Assembly: GCA_017544165.1 (NCBI GenBank)
Contig: JAFYER010000013.1
Coordinates: forward strand, 1-37,247
Reading direction: 5' to 3'
Origin: Bacilli bacterium
Lineage (GTDB): Bacteria; Bacillota_I; Bacilli_A; RF39; UBA660
Length of the DNA stretch: 37,247 nucleotides
In this document: positions 13,477-23,464 of the stretch, in pieces
Position numbering within the stretch: the first letter of the stretch is position 1
Layout: each line of letters opens with the position of its first letter
Notes under the pieces: generated by a model
The model's database searches: none
What the model saw: the letters and a program-made list of their open reading frames with translations, nothing else
Told to the model about the DNA's origin: nothing
Made by a program: the position numbers and the translations under genes

Positions 13477-16400
13477 AAAGAATATTAAAAAAATCGTTAA
13501 TATTATTTGCTTTATGTTTATTTAGTACTAAAAGCGTCAATGCTTTTGAAGTAAATAGTAGTTACTCACTATCTTCTTCAACAACTATCGGACAATATGT
13601 AAATAGAATAAATCATAAATACAAGATTGGCGAAAATTATTATACAACTTATAATCCTATTGGCCACGCTGCGGTAGATTCTAGTGGTAATACTTATGCA
13701 GCTTATTGTTTAGACCCTGGACATTCTACTGATCCATCCAATAGCTATTTCGTTTCAAGAACATTAATGAGTGAAGATAATTTGAGTGCAAGAGACTATG
13801 GCCTTTTAACAATACTTAAGCATGCATCTTCAAATTCTTGGGGTGATTCTAACTTTTTTATTACTCAACATGCAGTTAGAATGTATATTGATGTTTTTCT
13901 TGGTTGGGCAAATCCAACATTTTATAATCAAGGTAGTCAAAATACATATCCAAATGTTCAAGCATATGCTGGTGCAGTTTATCGAGCTATTGTTAAAGAC
14001 CCTGATTTGCAAGAAGCTTATGTTGCATTAACAAAAGGCGTGTATGGTAATTACACAGACATTCCTAGCGTTTTTGGAATGTCAGGCACTAATGAAAGTA
14101 CGATAAAATATTTTTCTGGTAGTGACATTGATGCTGCAATTGATGTCCTTAAAGATGGTGTTTATGCCGCTTTAAGTTATCAAAATGGAAAAGCAGAAGT
14201 GCAAGATGCTAATTTAGAACTTTTGGGTGTCGAAAAAACTGATGAAGAAGACACTAAACTAGCAATAGTTGCTCTAAAATTAAAAGGCATCTCTAGTTTG
14301 AAATTAAGTGATGCAATTACGATAGTTATTGGTAGTAATGTCCTTAATGCAGAATTAATTGGCGTGTCAGAAACATATGAATTAAATGAAGACGCCTATG
14401 AATCAAAAGACTGGTTGACAATATCTGAAGATGAAAAAACTTTATATTTAGCATTCCGTATTCAACATGTTGTTCCTGAAGAAGGTTCAGAAACCATAAA
14501 TGGTTCAATTAATGTTAATTTCCATTTAGAAGGATCAAATTTCTTATCTGGAGCCGTTTTACATGCTAAAAATGAAACTGCTGGAAAAAATTATCAAAGA
14601 TTTGTTATTTTTACTAATGATAGTAGCGAACTTAATCGTAATTTAGGTATTCCTATAAGTGCTGATCCTGAGGATATAACAGAAGAAAAGGAACCTTGTA
14701 ATCCTGAATATAATTTACCACCTGTTTGTCAAGATGATTCAGGTGAAGTTAATGATGATAATTCAGTAACATATTCTTTTAAAGAAGGCGTAGTTGATGG
14801 AAAGTCTTCAATAATTGCATGTATTGTTGAAAATACTGATTTAGCTACAAATGACTATCAATTAATTGACGATAGATCAGAGGTCGTAAGCGATAATGCT
14901 TATTGTGCCGTATATTGTAAGGAAGATTATAGTTTTGATTTGCCATATAAGCAACATGTAGATAATGGCCGTTATTTCCGTATTCGACTAGGAATAAAGG
15001 GACAACAAGATTGCTATTTATCAAAAATGAATAAAAAGCAATTTAATAAAGATGTTATCGAAGCTCAAAAAGGCATAGTAGATGCTTATAATGATTGGTT
15101 AAAATATTATGAACTTGCTAATGCAATCTCTCTTAACCAATTTGTGGGTACAGGCGAGTATGATACATGTTACGATGAGCAATGCAGTAAAAAAACCGAT
15201 GATGATGGTAAGCTTACAAGTTGTTCAGAAGAAGAAGCTGAAACCTATAGTTCAGAAGAAAGCAAAAAAGTTGTTTTCAAAGGTACATATTATGCTTACA
15301 CTGAAAGTGGCGGTAGTTTAACTGTTGCTGCTTCAGCAGCAAAGAAACCTGAAGATGTCGAATTTAATAACGATTTTACTGACCCAACTCTTTCATGTAC
15401 AAAGAGCGGTGATACGTGTAGTTCAACCGGTTCGAAAGAGTGTACCATAGAAGATGGCGATGATGCCGAAAGTATATACAAAGCTGAAAGAGATGAAGAA
15501 ACAACAGGCTATAAAGCTCTTGAGAAATCTAAGAAAAAAGTGCTTGTTGCCAAAATTGAGAAATTAAAAGAAATTATAGACGAATATAATAGCTGTATGG
15601 ATGATGATGATTATAAACCTATTAGTGGTGCATATGAAAACAATCACACCTGGGATATGATTTATGATTACGATCCTGAGATTTCGTATAGTTATCAAGA
15701 ACCAGACCCAACTAGTATCGATACACCAAAGTGGATTACGGAAGTTCAAAGCCTTGGCGCCGATATAATGGAACCTGTTAAACGTGATCCTGATAGCCCT
15801 GAACCAGCAGAGTACATTAAAGCTGGCGAATGCGAGGAAAGTGGCGAAGATGGTATATGCCAAGAAGTTGAAACTGTCGAATTGATTTTTGGTGGTGAAA
15901 GCCCCGTTAAAGAGTATTGTAAAGAAAACGATTTAGATAAAGAAACCTATGAATGTTCTGCAGGATTAACTAAACCTACATATTCAAATAATAGCTATTT
16001 CACTTGTGAAATTAGTGAAACCGGTGGGGTTAGTTGTGGTTCTAAAACATTTAAAGTTACCGATATTTCTTATTTACATAAAGTTGCTGTAGCCGGCGGT
16101 ACGTATGATACTCCACGTGTCTATTATTCATACCATACGGATGGCAGTGTAGTTATTGACACTGATTATCCTGATATAGAAAACAATTATGATCGTATTG
16201 ATGGACTTCCTGTTGGAATTAATACACCATATGGTACTTATTTATATCGTTTATCATTAAATAACATTGGTAAATATTATAATACTGGTGAACTTGGAAG
16301 AATTTATAGTGATGATTCTACTAGCTTAGTAATGAAAGTTAAAGAAGCTGCTGAGACCAGTGATGGTGAAACAGTTGGTAAAAATGAATATGTTTGTACT

Positions 16401-19001
16401 TATGATGTTCCTCATGAAGACGTTAATCCGGATAAATGGTGTGTAATTTATGAAGATAAATATTATGTATGTGATACAGAAGTATATGATGAAGATTGCG
16501 AAGAAAAAGCTAGTTTAGAAGAAGCTAAAAACGATAGCAAATATCATGATAATTGTAGTGAGACGGTTGAAAAACCTTATACTTATTGTAATGAACACGA
16601 AGGTAACTATTATGTGTGTACAACTCCTGATTATCAAGATGACGATGAGGTATGTCAATTATATCCTTCTAGGGAAGCCGCTATAAATGCTAGTGATTTT
16701 ACATATGGTTGTAGTGAAAAAACTTATTGTGTTCAAAAGGGAAAAGAATATTATGTTTGTACTCAACCTACTTACGACAAAAAGAAATGTCAATCATATG
16801 GAAGCGGAAGCGAAGCAAGGGAAAAAGCTAGAAATAATAGCGAAGATAAGTCTGGCTGTAATGAATATGATTTAACATATTGTATAAGAAAAGGAAAAGA
16901 ATATTTTGTATGTACACAAAATAGTTATGATGAAAAGGCTTGTGAATCATATGGTACTAATAAATTAGCAGCCCTTTATGCTTCTGATAATGATGATGGT
17001 TGTGGTGCATTATATTGTGTTCCTCATAAAGATAAGTATTATGTATGTTTGACTAATTATTATTATAAATCTACATGTGACGAAGCCGACTCATTAGATG
17101 ATGCCTTAAATAATAGTGATGAACCAGGTAATTGTGTGCCAAAAGAGGATGAAACTTGGTGTGTAAAAAAGGGAACAGAGTATTACGTATGTACTCAATC
17201 TACGTATGACAAAAAGAAATGTATAGGGCCAAAATCTTTGGAAGAAGCACAAGAAATAAGTACTTATGATGGAAATTGCTTGTTTAATGACGATACATGG
17301 TGTGTAAAATATAATAGTAAATATTATATATGTCCACAAGAAGGTTATGGTGATAATTGCGCGCTTGCTGCAAATAGGGTAACAGCTTTAAAATCAAGCA
17401 AGAAAAATTATAATTGTCCTGTACCTACTTGGTGTATAAAGGAAAATGATCAATACTATATTTGTGAAAGCAATGTTTATACTTCTGAGAAATGTACATC
17501 GGCTTCTTATAGCGACGCAGTTAATAAGAGTACATATGACGTTAACTGTGTTGAGGAAACCTGGTGTGTAAAACATGATAGCAGTTATTATGTGTGTACT
17601 CAATCTGATTATGAGGAAGATAAATGTCAACCATACTATAACAATAAAGAACAAGCTATAAAAGATAGCAAGTATGATAGTAATTGTACAGAAACATGGT
17701 GTGTAAAAGAGGGAAGTACATATTATGTATGTACTCAACCTGGCTATGATAAAGATAAGTGTCAATCATATGAAAATAATAGGACACTTGCAATTGATTC
17801 AAGTAAGCAAAATTATAATTGTTCAGAAGTAACGTATTGTGTTGAAAACGCAGGTAAGTATTATTCATGTAAACAAAATAAATATTCAGAAAAAGATGGT
17901 GATTGTAGTGAGCCTTATATTACTAGGGAAGAAGCAATTAAAAATAGTAGTTATCCTGGAAACTGTGTAAATTATTGTATAGAAAATGAAGGTTCATACT
18001 ATTCTTGCTCTCAAAAAGAGTATTCATCCGATACTAATATCTGTAAACCATATTATGATGATTGCAGTTCAGCAATATCAGCAAGTTATGAAAACATTAA
18101 CTGTAAATGTGATAAACAAAGTCTTGAATATTGTGTAAGAACCGCTAGTGGATATTATTCTTGCAAGGAAAAAAAATATGATCCAAGTTGTATTAAGCAT
18201 GAAAATAGAATCAAAGCTTTAGAGTCAGTAAATTGTAATCCTGATGATGAGGATTGCGAAAATGATTATAATTGCCGTTGTCCTAAATGTACAGTAACTT
18301 GTTATGATACATGTATTCAAAAGCCAACAAAGAAGCCTTCTGAGGATGTAACTTATGAATTATTATTTAATTTTAATGCTATAACTCCAGCCAAAGTTAA
18401 TATTAATGGCCGAGAAATGGGTTATAACTGGGATATAAATAATCCTAAAAATGTTTTAATAGCGCGTAAAGCTGCAAATACGATATCAGAAATCGAGGCT
18501 AGAGCTAATGTTGTAAATGTTTCAAGTGAACCTGAAATAGAAAAAGTTCAAGATTATGACTTTAAAGTTACAATGTCTCCAGCAGTTACTACTTGGGTAA
18601 GAGAATACAATCGTTCACAACTAGATAGTGGAAGCTACAATAATGATTCTATGAAGTGTTATGACTACGAAATCGATAGCGGAACAGGTATTAACTCTGA
18701 AGGTGAATGTAAGAAAGCAGGCTACACATGGAAAGATAATAAATGTGTAATGGCTAATATTTTCTGCTATAGTGAGTTTATTGATGAATTAGTTGAAAGA
18801 CAACCTGATGCCGTTGATAACGAGACTTTAACAAGACGTAATAATGCAAAGACAGCATCATTTAATAATTATACAAGTTATAAATCTTTACCATATACTG
18901 AAACACCGATAGTAACAAATGATTACTGGACGATTTATATATATGATAAATTAGATATTAATGGTGATGGTATTCCAGATATTGGACCATCATGGAAGTA
19001 G
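13473..19001 (+). CDS. Giant secreted adhesin: thioester-type domain plus 13 Cys-rich repeats
   Basis: The 1842-residue protein has a signal peptide (residues 1-24, SVNA). The N-terminal domain has the hallmarks of a Gram-positive thioester adhesin domain: AAYCLDPG with Cys79 and TQHAVRMY with Gln132 (family motifs YC-x and TQxA), a pair that can form an internal Cys-Gln thioester reacting with host amines. Beta-rich segments follow to about residue 400, then acidic Cys-containing regions to about 985. Residues 989-1588 hold 13 tandem repeats of about 46 residues with four cysteines each. A CPKCTVTCYDTC cluster and a C-terminal domain end in a calcium-loop-like DINGDGIPD. There is no LPXTG, membrane anchor or S-layer motif, so attachment must be by another route. 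Its position directly before pilin and Tad genes suggests the pilus displays or secretes it. Confidence 0.82.
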   Translation: MKRILKKSLILFALCLFSTKSVNAFEVNSSYSLSSSTTIGQYVNRINHKYKIGENYYTTYNPIGHAAVDSSGNTYAAYCLDPGHSTDPSNSYFVSRTLMSEDNLSARDYGLLTILKHASSNSWGDSNFFITQHAVRMYIDVFLGWANPTFYNQGSQNTYPNVQAYAGAVYRAIVKDPDLQEAYVALTKGVYGNYTDIPSVFGMSGTNESTIKYFSGSDIDAAIDVLKDGVYAALSYQNGKAEVQDANLELLGVEKTDEEDTKLAIVALKLKGISSLKLSDAITIVIGSNVLNAELIGVSETYELNEDAYESKDWLTISEDEKTLYLAFRIQHVVPEEGSETINGSINVNFHLEGSNFLSGAVLHAKNETAGKNYQRFVIFTNDSSELNRNLGIPISADPEDITEEKEPCNPEYNLPPVCQDDSGEVNDDNSVTYSFKEGVVDGKSSIIACIVENTDLATNDYQLIDDRSEVVSDNAYCAVYCKEDYSFDLPYKQHVDNGRYFRIRLGIKGQQDCYLSKMNKKQFNKDVIEAQKGIVDAYNDWLKYYELANAISLNQFVGTGEYDTCYDEQCSKKTDDDGKLTSCSEEEAETYSSEESKKVVFKGTYYAYTESGGSLTVAASAAKKPEDVEFNNDFTDPTLSCTKSGDTCSSTGSKECTIEDGDDAESIYKAERDEETTGYKALEKSKKKVLVAKIEKLKEIIDEYNSCMDDDDYKPISGAYENNHTWDMIYDYDPEISYSYQEPDPTSIDTPKWITEVQSLGADIMEPVKRDPDSPEPAEYIKAGECEESGEDGICQEVETVELIFGGESPVKEYCKENDLDKETYECSAGLTKPTYSNNSYFTCEISETGGVSCGSKTFKVTDISYLHKVAVAGGTYDTPRVYYSYHTDGSVVIDTDYPDIENNYDRIDGLPVGINTPYGTYLYRLSLNNIGKYYNTGELGRIYSDDSTSLVMKVKEAAETSDGETVGKNEYVCTYDVPHEDVNPDKWCVIYEDKYYVCDTEVYDEDCEEKASLEEAKNDSKYHDNCSETVEKPYTYCNEHEGNYYVCTTPDYQDDDEVCQLYPSREAAINASDFTYGCSEKTYCVQKGKEYYVCTQPTYDKKKCQSYGSGSEAREKARNNSEDKSGCNEYDLTYCIRKGKEYFVCTQNSYDEKACESYGTNKLAALYASDNDDGCGALYCVPHKDKYYVCLTNYYYKSTCDEADSLDDALNNSDEPGNCVPKEDETWCVKKGTEYYVCTQSTYDKKKCIGPKSLEEAQEISTYDGNCLFNDDTWCVKYNSKYYICPQEGYGDNCALAANRVTALKSSKKNYNCPVPTWCIKENDQYYICESNVYTSEKCTSASYSDAVNKSTYDVNCVEETWCVKHDSSYYVCTQSDYEEDKCQPYYNNKEQAIKDSKYDSNCTETWCVKEGSTYYVCTQPGYDKDKCQSYENNRTLAIDSSKQNYNCSEVTYCVENAGKYYSCKQNKYSEKDGDCSEPYITREEAIKNSSYPGNCVNYCIENEGSYYSCSQKEYSSDTNICKPYYDDCSSAISASYENINCKCDKQSLEYCVRTASGYYSCKEKKYDPSCIKHENRIKALESVNCNPDDEDCENDYNCRCPKCTVTCYDTCIQKPTKKPSEDVTYELLFNFNAITPAKVNINGREMGYNWDINNPKNVLIARKAANTISEIEARANVVNVSSEPEIEKVQDYDFKVTMSPAVTTWVREYNRSQLDSGSYNNDSMKCYDYEIDSGTGINSEGECKKAGYTWKDNKCVMANIFCYSEFIDELVERQPDAVDNETLTRRNNAKTASFNNYTSYKSLPYTETPIVTNDYWTIYIYDKLDINGDGIPDIGPSWK
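16437..18236 (+). repeat. 13 tandem ~138-bp coding repeats (four-Cys modules)
   Basis: Each unit starts [WY]C[VI], has YY[VIS]C about 8 residues later, a third Cys after 6-9 residues, then an A-rich helix and a fourth Cys after about 18 residues (usually in YxxNC). First residues of the units read WCVIYEDKYYVC, YCNEHEGNYYVC, YCVQKGKEYYVC and so on to YCVRTASGYYSC. Units in the middle (about 16720-17780) are most alike (CTQPTYDKKKC, CTQSTYDKKKC, CTQPGYDKDKC), the last three diverge. Repeats are clear in protein but imperfect in DNA. Confidence 0.9.
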
Positions 19002-19016
19002 GAAGGAGGTAGATTT

Positions 19017-19757
19017 ATGAAAGAAGCGTATTGGGGATATTGGTTAATTGTTTTAGGAGTTTTTATCATCGTGGTATTATTGCTTGTTCAAAATTATACC
19101 TCTACTAACTCCCAAGATTTTTATCTTGTTAAAGAGATTGCCGAAGCCGCTATGGAGGATTCTCTTGATTATGGTTATTACCGTACTTATGGTGAAGCAA
19201 AAATCAATAAAGAAAAGTTTTATGAATCTTTTATTAGAAGATTTGCTGAAGAGGCTTCATTGTCAACAACTTATAATATTGAATTTACAGAAGTATTTGA
19301 AGCCCCTCCTAAAATAGGAGTAAAGGTATCAAGTAAATCTAATTCATTCAGTGTATTTGGCGATTCTGAATCGTTTGATATAGTTCATAAACTTGATGCT
19401 ATTATGGAATCTAAAGTTAGTGGAGCCTCTGCTAACTATAGCGATGGAGTGTCAGAATTCCAAGCTGGAACTGCTGCCGATTATATTGATTCATATTTTA
19501 ATGATGAATATACAACTGGAGACTTCGATGGGTTACCATGTAATTATAAAGGTACTAAAATAATAGTTGAATATTGTGGCACTTTAAACCATTATGGACT
19601 ATTATTATATGAAGATGCCTTAGAAGATGAAGTGTTCTGTGTAGCACATGCAGCTGGTGATAAAACTCGTTTAATTGTCGCTCAAAAAGAATCATTTACT
19701 GATATGTTATGTAATCCAAGTTATGTAGCAGATGGTTACAGTTCAACTAAACCATAA
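19017..19757 (+). CDS. Pilin-like/TadE-like membrane-anchored protein
   Basis: The 246-residue protein has a strongly hydrophobic helix at residues 8-26 after MKEAYWG, then an extracellular domain with three cysteines. The N-terminus (MKE[AS], a glycine, then a long helix) recurs in the three small proteins at 23465-24504. The run of residues after the helix (LVKEIAEAAMEDSLDYGYYR) resembles TadE/TadG-type minor pilins. It starts 16 bases after the adhesin stop with AAGGAGG at 19003-19009. The likely role is a minor pilin or tip subunit linking the adhesin to the pilus; this is inference from order and shape. Confidence 0.65.
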   Translation: MKEAYWGYWLIVLGVFIIVVLLLVQNYTSTNSQDFYLVKEIAEAAMEDSLDYGYYRTYGEAKINKEKFYESFIRRFAEEASLSTTYNIEFTEVFEAPPKIGVKVSSKSNSFSVFGDSESFDIVHKLDAIMESKVSGASANYSDGVSEFQAGTAADYIDSYFNDEYTTGDFDGLPCNYKGTKIIVEYCGTLNHYGLLLYEDALEDEVFCVAHAAGDKTRLIVAQKESFTDMLCNPSYVADGYSSTKP

Positions 19758-19799
19758 CAGAATTGATAAATATTAATTATTAATAAAAGGAGGATAAAA

Positions 19800-20570
19800 A
19801 TGGGAAATATTATTAATACAATTAAGAAGCTTGTAGCTAATAAAAATACCGTAACAATTCTTGGTGTTATAGCTGGCGTAATAGTATTATGGGGATTTTA
19901 TAACTATCGTGTAAGTGAGGCTACCTCGCCAACTAAGGTACCATATGCTAAAGCATCTATATCCGCTACCGAACAAATTACTGAGGATAATATTGGGTTT
20001 GTTGAAGTAAATAGTAAACTGTTGAAAACTGCCGATGTTATTAGAAATAAAAATGAACTTGTAGGTATGTATGTTACAACGGGAACATCCATTCCTGCCG
20101 GCGGATTATTTTATAGAAGCCAAGTAGTTAAGAAAAGCCAATTACCAAATACAGATTTTGATGATATCGAAGATGGTTATACAATTTATGTATTATCTGT
20201 TAATAACCATACAACTTATGGTAATTCAATATATCCAGGTGATATTATAGATTTATATTTAAAAGCTACAGATGATAATAAAAAAATAATGTTTGGTAAA
20301 TTTATTGAAAAAATTACTGTATTAAATGTCAAAGATGCACAGGGAAAACCTGTATTTGATAGTAATCCACCTAGAACTCCAGCAGAGTTATTATTTGCTG
20401 TACCAAACGATATGTATGAATTATTGATGAAGGCAGGATATATTAGTGGTATTCAAGTTATTCCTGTCCCTCGAAATAAAAAATATACTTCTGAGGGTGG
20501 AGAAGTTAAAACATATCAATTTTTAAAAGAATTTATTCTTGCTAAAACATCAGTAATACCAGAGGTATAA
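19800..20570 (+). CDS. cpaB: Flp pilus assembly protein CpaB/RcpC (SAF domain)
   Basis: The 256-residue protein has one N-terminal membrane helix (about 17-34) and an SAF domain: VPYAKASISATEQITEDNI, then NKNELVGMYVTTGTSIPAGGLFY, the usual CpaB/FlgA-like layout. A second domain with LSVNNHTTYGNSIYPGDIIDLY and a long C-terminal part follow. In diderms CpaB works with the secretin; here, with no secretin, it probably acts at the cell wall during pilus extrusion. A strong AGGAGG lies 6 bases before the start, and the gene leads directly into the ATPase gene. Confidence 0.82.
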   Translation: MGNIINTIKKLVANKNTVTILGVIAGVIVLWGFYNYRVSEATSPTKVPYAKASISATEQITEDNIGFVEVNSKLLKTADVIRNKNELVGMYVTTGTSIPAGGLFYRSQVVKKSQLPNTDFDDIEDGYTIYVLSVNNHTTYGNSIYPGDIIDLYLKATDDNKKIMFGKFIEKITVLNVKDAQGKPVFDSNPPRTPAELLFAVPNDMYELLMKAGYISGIQVIPVPRNKKYTSEGGEVKTYQFLKEFILAKTSVIPEV

Positions 20571-20591
20571 AAGAATAGGGAGTGACTTGCT

Positions 20592-21701
20592 GTGAAAGAT
20601 GCTATATTTTCACAATTAGATTTTGGACCATTATCAGAATTTTTAAATGATGATAATGTAACCGACGTATCTTATTCTAATGGTGGTCAAGTATGGCTTA
20701 AGACATTAGACAAAGGTATATATAGTGTAGAACGTCCTGCGATTAATAATGCATTAATGGAAAAACTTGCATTTCAATGTTCAAATGTAATGGGTGTGAC
20801 ATTTAATATGGCACATCCTTTCTTGGATGCTGAAGGAGCAGAACTTCGTCTTAACTTTGTCCATGAGTCTATCGCGACGAATGGTATAGCATGTGTTTTA
20901 AGAAAAACTCCCGCTAAAATAAGATTAAACAAGGCGAAATTACTTGATGAAAAATATGTAACAGAGAATCTTCATGATTTTTTAATAGCTTGTGTAAAAG
21001 CTCACTGTAATATTATCGTAAGTGGGGAAACTGGTTCAGGTAAAACAGAGTTAGTAAAGTACTTAGCATCTAACACGGAGGAAAATGAAAAGATAATTAC
21101 AATTGAGGATACTCTAGAATTGCACTTAGATCGAATTTTTCCTCATCGTGATATTGTAGCCATGAAAACAAATAATATTGCTTCTTACTCTGATGTACTT
21201 GTTACATGTATGCGGCAAAACCCTAAATGGATATTACTTTCCGAGGTTCGTTCTGCCGAAGCCGTAACTGCTGTACGTAATTCGATTTCTTCAGGTCACA
21301 ACATTATATCGACTATTCACTCAGATAAAGCCCAAAATATTCCAATGCGTCTTTATTCCTTACTTGAAGGTAGTCAAGACATTGATCAATTTTTAAAGTC
21401 AATTCATAGGTATGTTCAAATAGGTGTGCATGTAAAAGGTTATATGAGTGCCGAACTACAAAGATTTCAACGGGAAATTGTTGAGGTTTGTGAATTTTAT
21501 GTTGATAATCAAAACGTTGCTAGAACAAATATTATTTTTCAAAAGGGCTTAGATGGAACTATTACATTTAATAATCCAACTAAATACTTGCGTGATTACT
21601 TTGGTGCTCAAGGTAAATTATTAAAAGAAGATTATTTTGTTGAAAACAATGATGAAAATAAACCTGTCGAGAGTAACGACATGGTTATTGATACATTATA
21701 G
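20592..21701 (+). CDS. tadA: Tad/Flp pilus assembly ATPase (TadA/CpaF)
   Basis: This is the cytoplasmic secretion ATPase driving pilus assembly, a VirB11/GspE superfamily member of 369 residues. Walker A is GETGSGKT (145-152), the Asp box is IITIEDTLEL (168-177), Walker B is ILLSEVRSAEA (214-224; LLSE instead of the commoner VVGE) and the His box is GHNIISTIHSD (235-245). It starts with GTG at 20592, with AGGGAGTGA upstream. It is shorter than many CpaF proteins because the N-terminal helical domain is abbreviated. It is followed after 12 bases by the TadB-like gene. Confidence 0.92.
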   Translation: MKDAIFSQLDFGPLSEFLNDDNVTDVSYSNGGQVWLKTLDKGIYSVERPAINNALMEKLAFQCSNVMGVTFNMAHPFLDAEGAELRLNFVHESIATNGIACVLRKTPAKIRLNKAKLLDEKYVTENLHDFLIACVKAHCNIIVSGETGSGKTELVKYLASNTEENEKIITIEDTLELHLDRIFPHRDIVAMKTNNIASYSDVLVTCMRQNPKWILLSEVRSAEAVTAVRNSISSGHNIISTIHSDKAQNIPMRLYSLLEGSQDIDQFLKSIHRYVQIGVHVKGYMSAELQRFQREIVEVCEFYVDNQNVARTNIIFQKGLDGTITFNNPTKYLRDYFGAQGKLLKEDYFVENNDENKPVESNDMVIDTL

Positions 21702-21713
21702 AAAGGTAAGAAT

Positions 21714-22607
21714 ATGGAACTAATTATATTATTATTAATTGCGGTTTTTATAGTATTATATCGACAAAACCCTGGTGAAAATGTATATAAGTTTTTTATA
21801 GGAAATGTATCTAATGCATATGAAAAGTATGCACCATATTCTTTCAAGTCAGTACGTGAAAAAGTTAAAGAGCTTGGACAAGAGTATACCGCTAGGCAAT
21901 ATTTATCACAAATAGTTTTATTTGCTGGTTTTGCTGGCTTAATTGGATATTTATACTTTTATAGTATTATATGGTCTGTTTTATATGCATTAGTTGCTAT
22001 CACATTTATTCCATATTTAGCTTACTTGCGATGTCAAAGAGTTTATTCTGAGTATATATTTGAACAAATACAAACCTATTGTACAAATGTCATTATGGAG
22101 TTTAATACAACTCAAAGTTTTGTTAAATCGCTCGAGGGTGTAAGAGATTCGGGTATTATCGAAGATCCTGTGCTTTCTGATATCAAAAAAATGATTGATA
22201 TGTCTTATGAAAATGGTACAATAGACGAATCAATAGAGTATTTTAATGAAAAATATCCATTTTATATGGTAAAAAATATGCATCAACTTTTCTATCAAAT
22301 TACCAAAGAGGGAGCAAGAGATGCAGGTCAATCACTTGAAAATATGTCAATGGATATTGATGCCCTTGTCGAAGGCGTTTATCGTGATCAAATGGATCGG
22401 AGAGATTTCCATACACGATTTCTTACATTTGGCGTGGCATTATTCTTTTTAATACTAGCATTACAATACATGTTAACAATTAATACATATCTTCAACTGA
22501 TTGAAATGTGGTATGTTCAAATCCTTTTACACGCAATTATCATTATTAATGCATTTTTCTTGCTGAAAGGTGAGAAATATTATAATGCGGATGTGGGGGT
22601 TGAGTAA
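21714..22607 (+). CDS. tadB: Tad pilus inner-membrane platform protein TadB-like
   Basis: The 297-residue protein has a membrane helix at the N-terminus, a helix pair at about 65-105, a cytoplasmic GspF/T2SSF-type helical domain (YIFEQIQTYCTNVIMEFNTT... ENMSMDIDALVEGVYRDQ) and C-terminal helices. This is the arrangement of TadB/TadC, which form the platform on which TadA acts. It ends one base before the ATG of the TadC-like gene. TadB rather than TadC is assigned by gene order and fold. Confidence 0.8.
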   Translation: MELIILLLIAVFIVLYRQNPGENVYKFFIGNVSNAYEKYAPYSFKSVREKVKELGQEYTARQYLSQIVLFAGFAGLIGYLYFYSIIWSVLYALVAITFIPYLAYLRCQRVYSEYIFEQIQTYCTNVIMEFNTTQSFVKSLEGVRDSGIIEDPVLSDIKKMIDMSYENGTIDESIEYFNEKYPFYMVKNMHQLFYQITKEGARDAGQSLENMSMDIDALVEGVYRDQMDRRDFHTRFLTFGVALFFLILALQYMLTINTYLQLIEMWYVQILLHAIIIINAFFLLKGEKYYNADVGVE

Positions 22608-22608
22608 T

Positions 22609-23397
22609 ATGTATATTGAAATAGTAATAATTGCTGTAATTATTTTTGTAATTATGTTTGCATCAGGTCAAATATCATTTACTCAATTAATATCTGATAA
22701 TGAGGCACTATTTAGAAGATTAAAAGAAGAAGATTGGGATTTTTATGTAAAAGCTAAATATGGTAATTTAGTTAATCCCGATATTCTATTTAATCAGAGA
22801 GTTAGAAATGGGGTAATTACAATCTTTGCTGTAATGCTTGCTTTCATTGGCAAGTTATCTGCAATCACTTTAGTAATTTGCTTTGCAGCAGGATTTGCTG
22901 TATTTAAATTCAGTTATATGGATATTAAAAGCTATTATAAAAAACATATAAATGAAATTGATGCCATGTTACCACATTACCTAAAAAGTATTGAAATTTT
23001 GATTCAACATTATACCGTGCCTGTTGCAATTGGTAAATCAATGGCTGATGCACCGGCTATATTCAAAGATGGTTTACAAGAATTAATTAATTCAATTAAT
23101 TCAGGTGATAATAGTATATATCCATATATGGAATTTGCTAAAACTTATCCGGTAAGAGATAGTATGCGAATGATGAGACTATTATATCGGCTAAGTATTG
23201 GTCGTCAAGATCGTAAACAAGAACAATTACTAGCTTTTTCGAGAACGATTTCGAATCTTCAACAAAAGGCTAGGGAAACAAAATATAAAAATCGTTTGGA
23301 AAAAATGCAAAAAATGACAATGAAAATGTTAGTTACAACTGGTATTGGGGTTATGATTTTGTTAATTTTATCTGTTTTACAAATGATTGACCTATAA
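22609..23397 (+). CDS. tadC: Tad pilus inner-membrane platform protein TadC-like
   Basis: The protein has 262 residues from the chosen ATG. An N-terminal helix (YIEIVIIAVIIFVIMFA) is followed by a helix pair near 70-100, a cytoplasmic helical domain (IDAMLPHYLKSIEILIQHYTVPVAIG) typical of T2SSF proteins, and a C-terminal helix. ATG at 22609 is preferred to the overlapping ATG at 22570 because it follows the TadB stop directly, has a GGGGGTTG ribosome site and begins at the membrane helix. It is the partner of the preceding protein in the assembly platform. Confidence 0.78.
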   Translation: MYIEIVIIAVIIFVIMFASGQISFTQLISDNEALFRRLKEEDWDFYVKAKYGNLVNPDILFNQRVRNGVITIFAVMLAFIGKLSAITLVICFAAGFAVFKFSYMDIKSYYKKHINEIDAMLPHYLKSIEILIQHYTVPVAIGKSMADAPAIFKDGLQELINSINSGDNSIYPYMEFAKTYPVRDSMRMMRLLYRLSIGRQDRKQEQLLAFSRTISNLQQKARETKYKNRLEKMQKMTMKMLVTTGIGVMILLILSVLQMIDL

Positions 23398-23401
23398 TAT
23401 A

Positions 23402-23430
23402 TTGATAAAATAAATATAATTTGTTATAAT
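23402..23430 (+). promoter_or_regulatory. Internal promoter before the small pilin genes
   Basis: TTGATA (23402-23407), exactly 17 bases, TATAAT (23425-23430). Followed by AAGGAGGAG before the first small pilin. It would allow the pilins to be made in excess of the assembly machinery. Confidence 0.65.
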
Positions 23431-23464
23431 TTAGTTAATAATAAAATAAGGAGGAGATAATTAA

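Noticed and set aside
17106-17868. Hydrophobic minus-strand open frames across the Cys-repeat region
   Set aside because: They follow the repeat period of the sense gene and are antisense shadows of Tyr/Lys/Asn-rich codons.
16437-18236. Regularly spaced repeats that could suggest a CRISPR or DNA satellite array
   Set aside because: The period is seen in one continuous reading frame with conserved cysteines and variable DNA; there are no identical short repeats with unique spacers.
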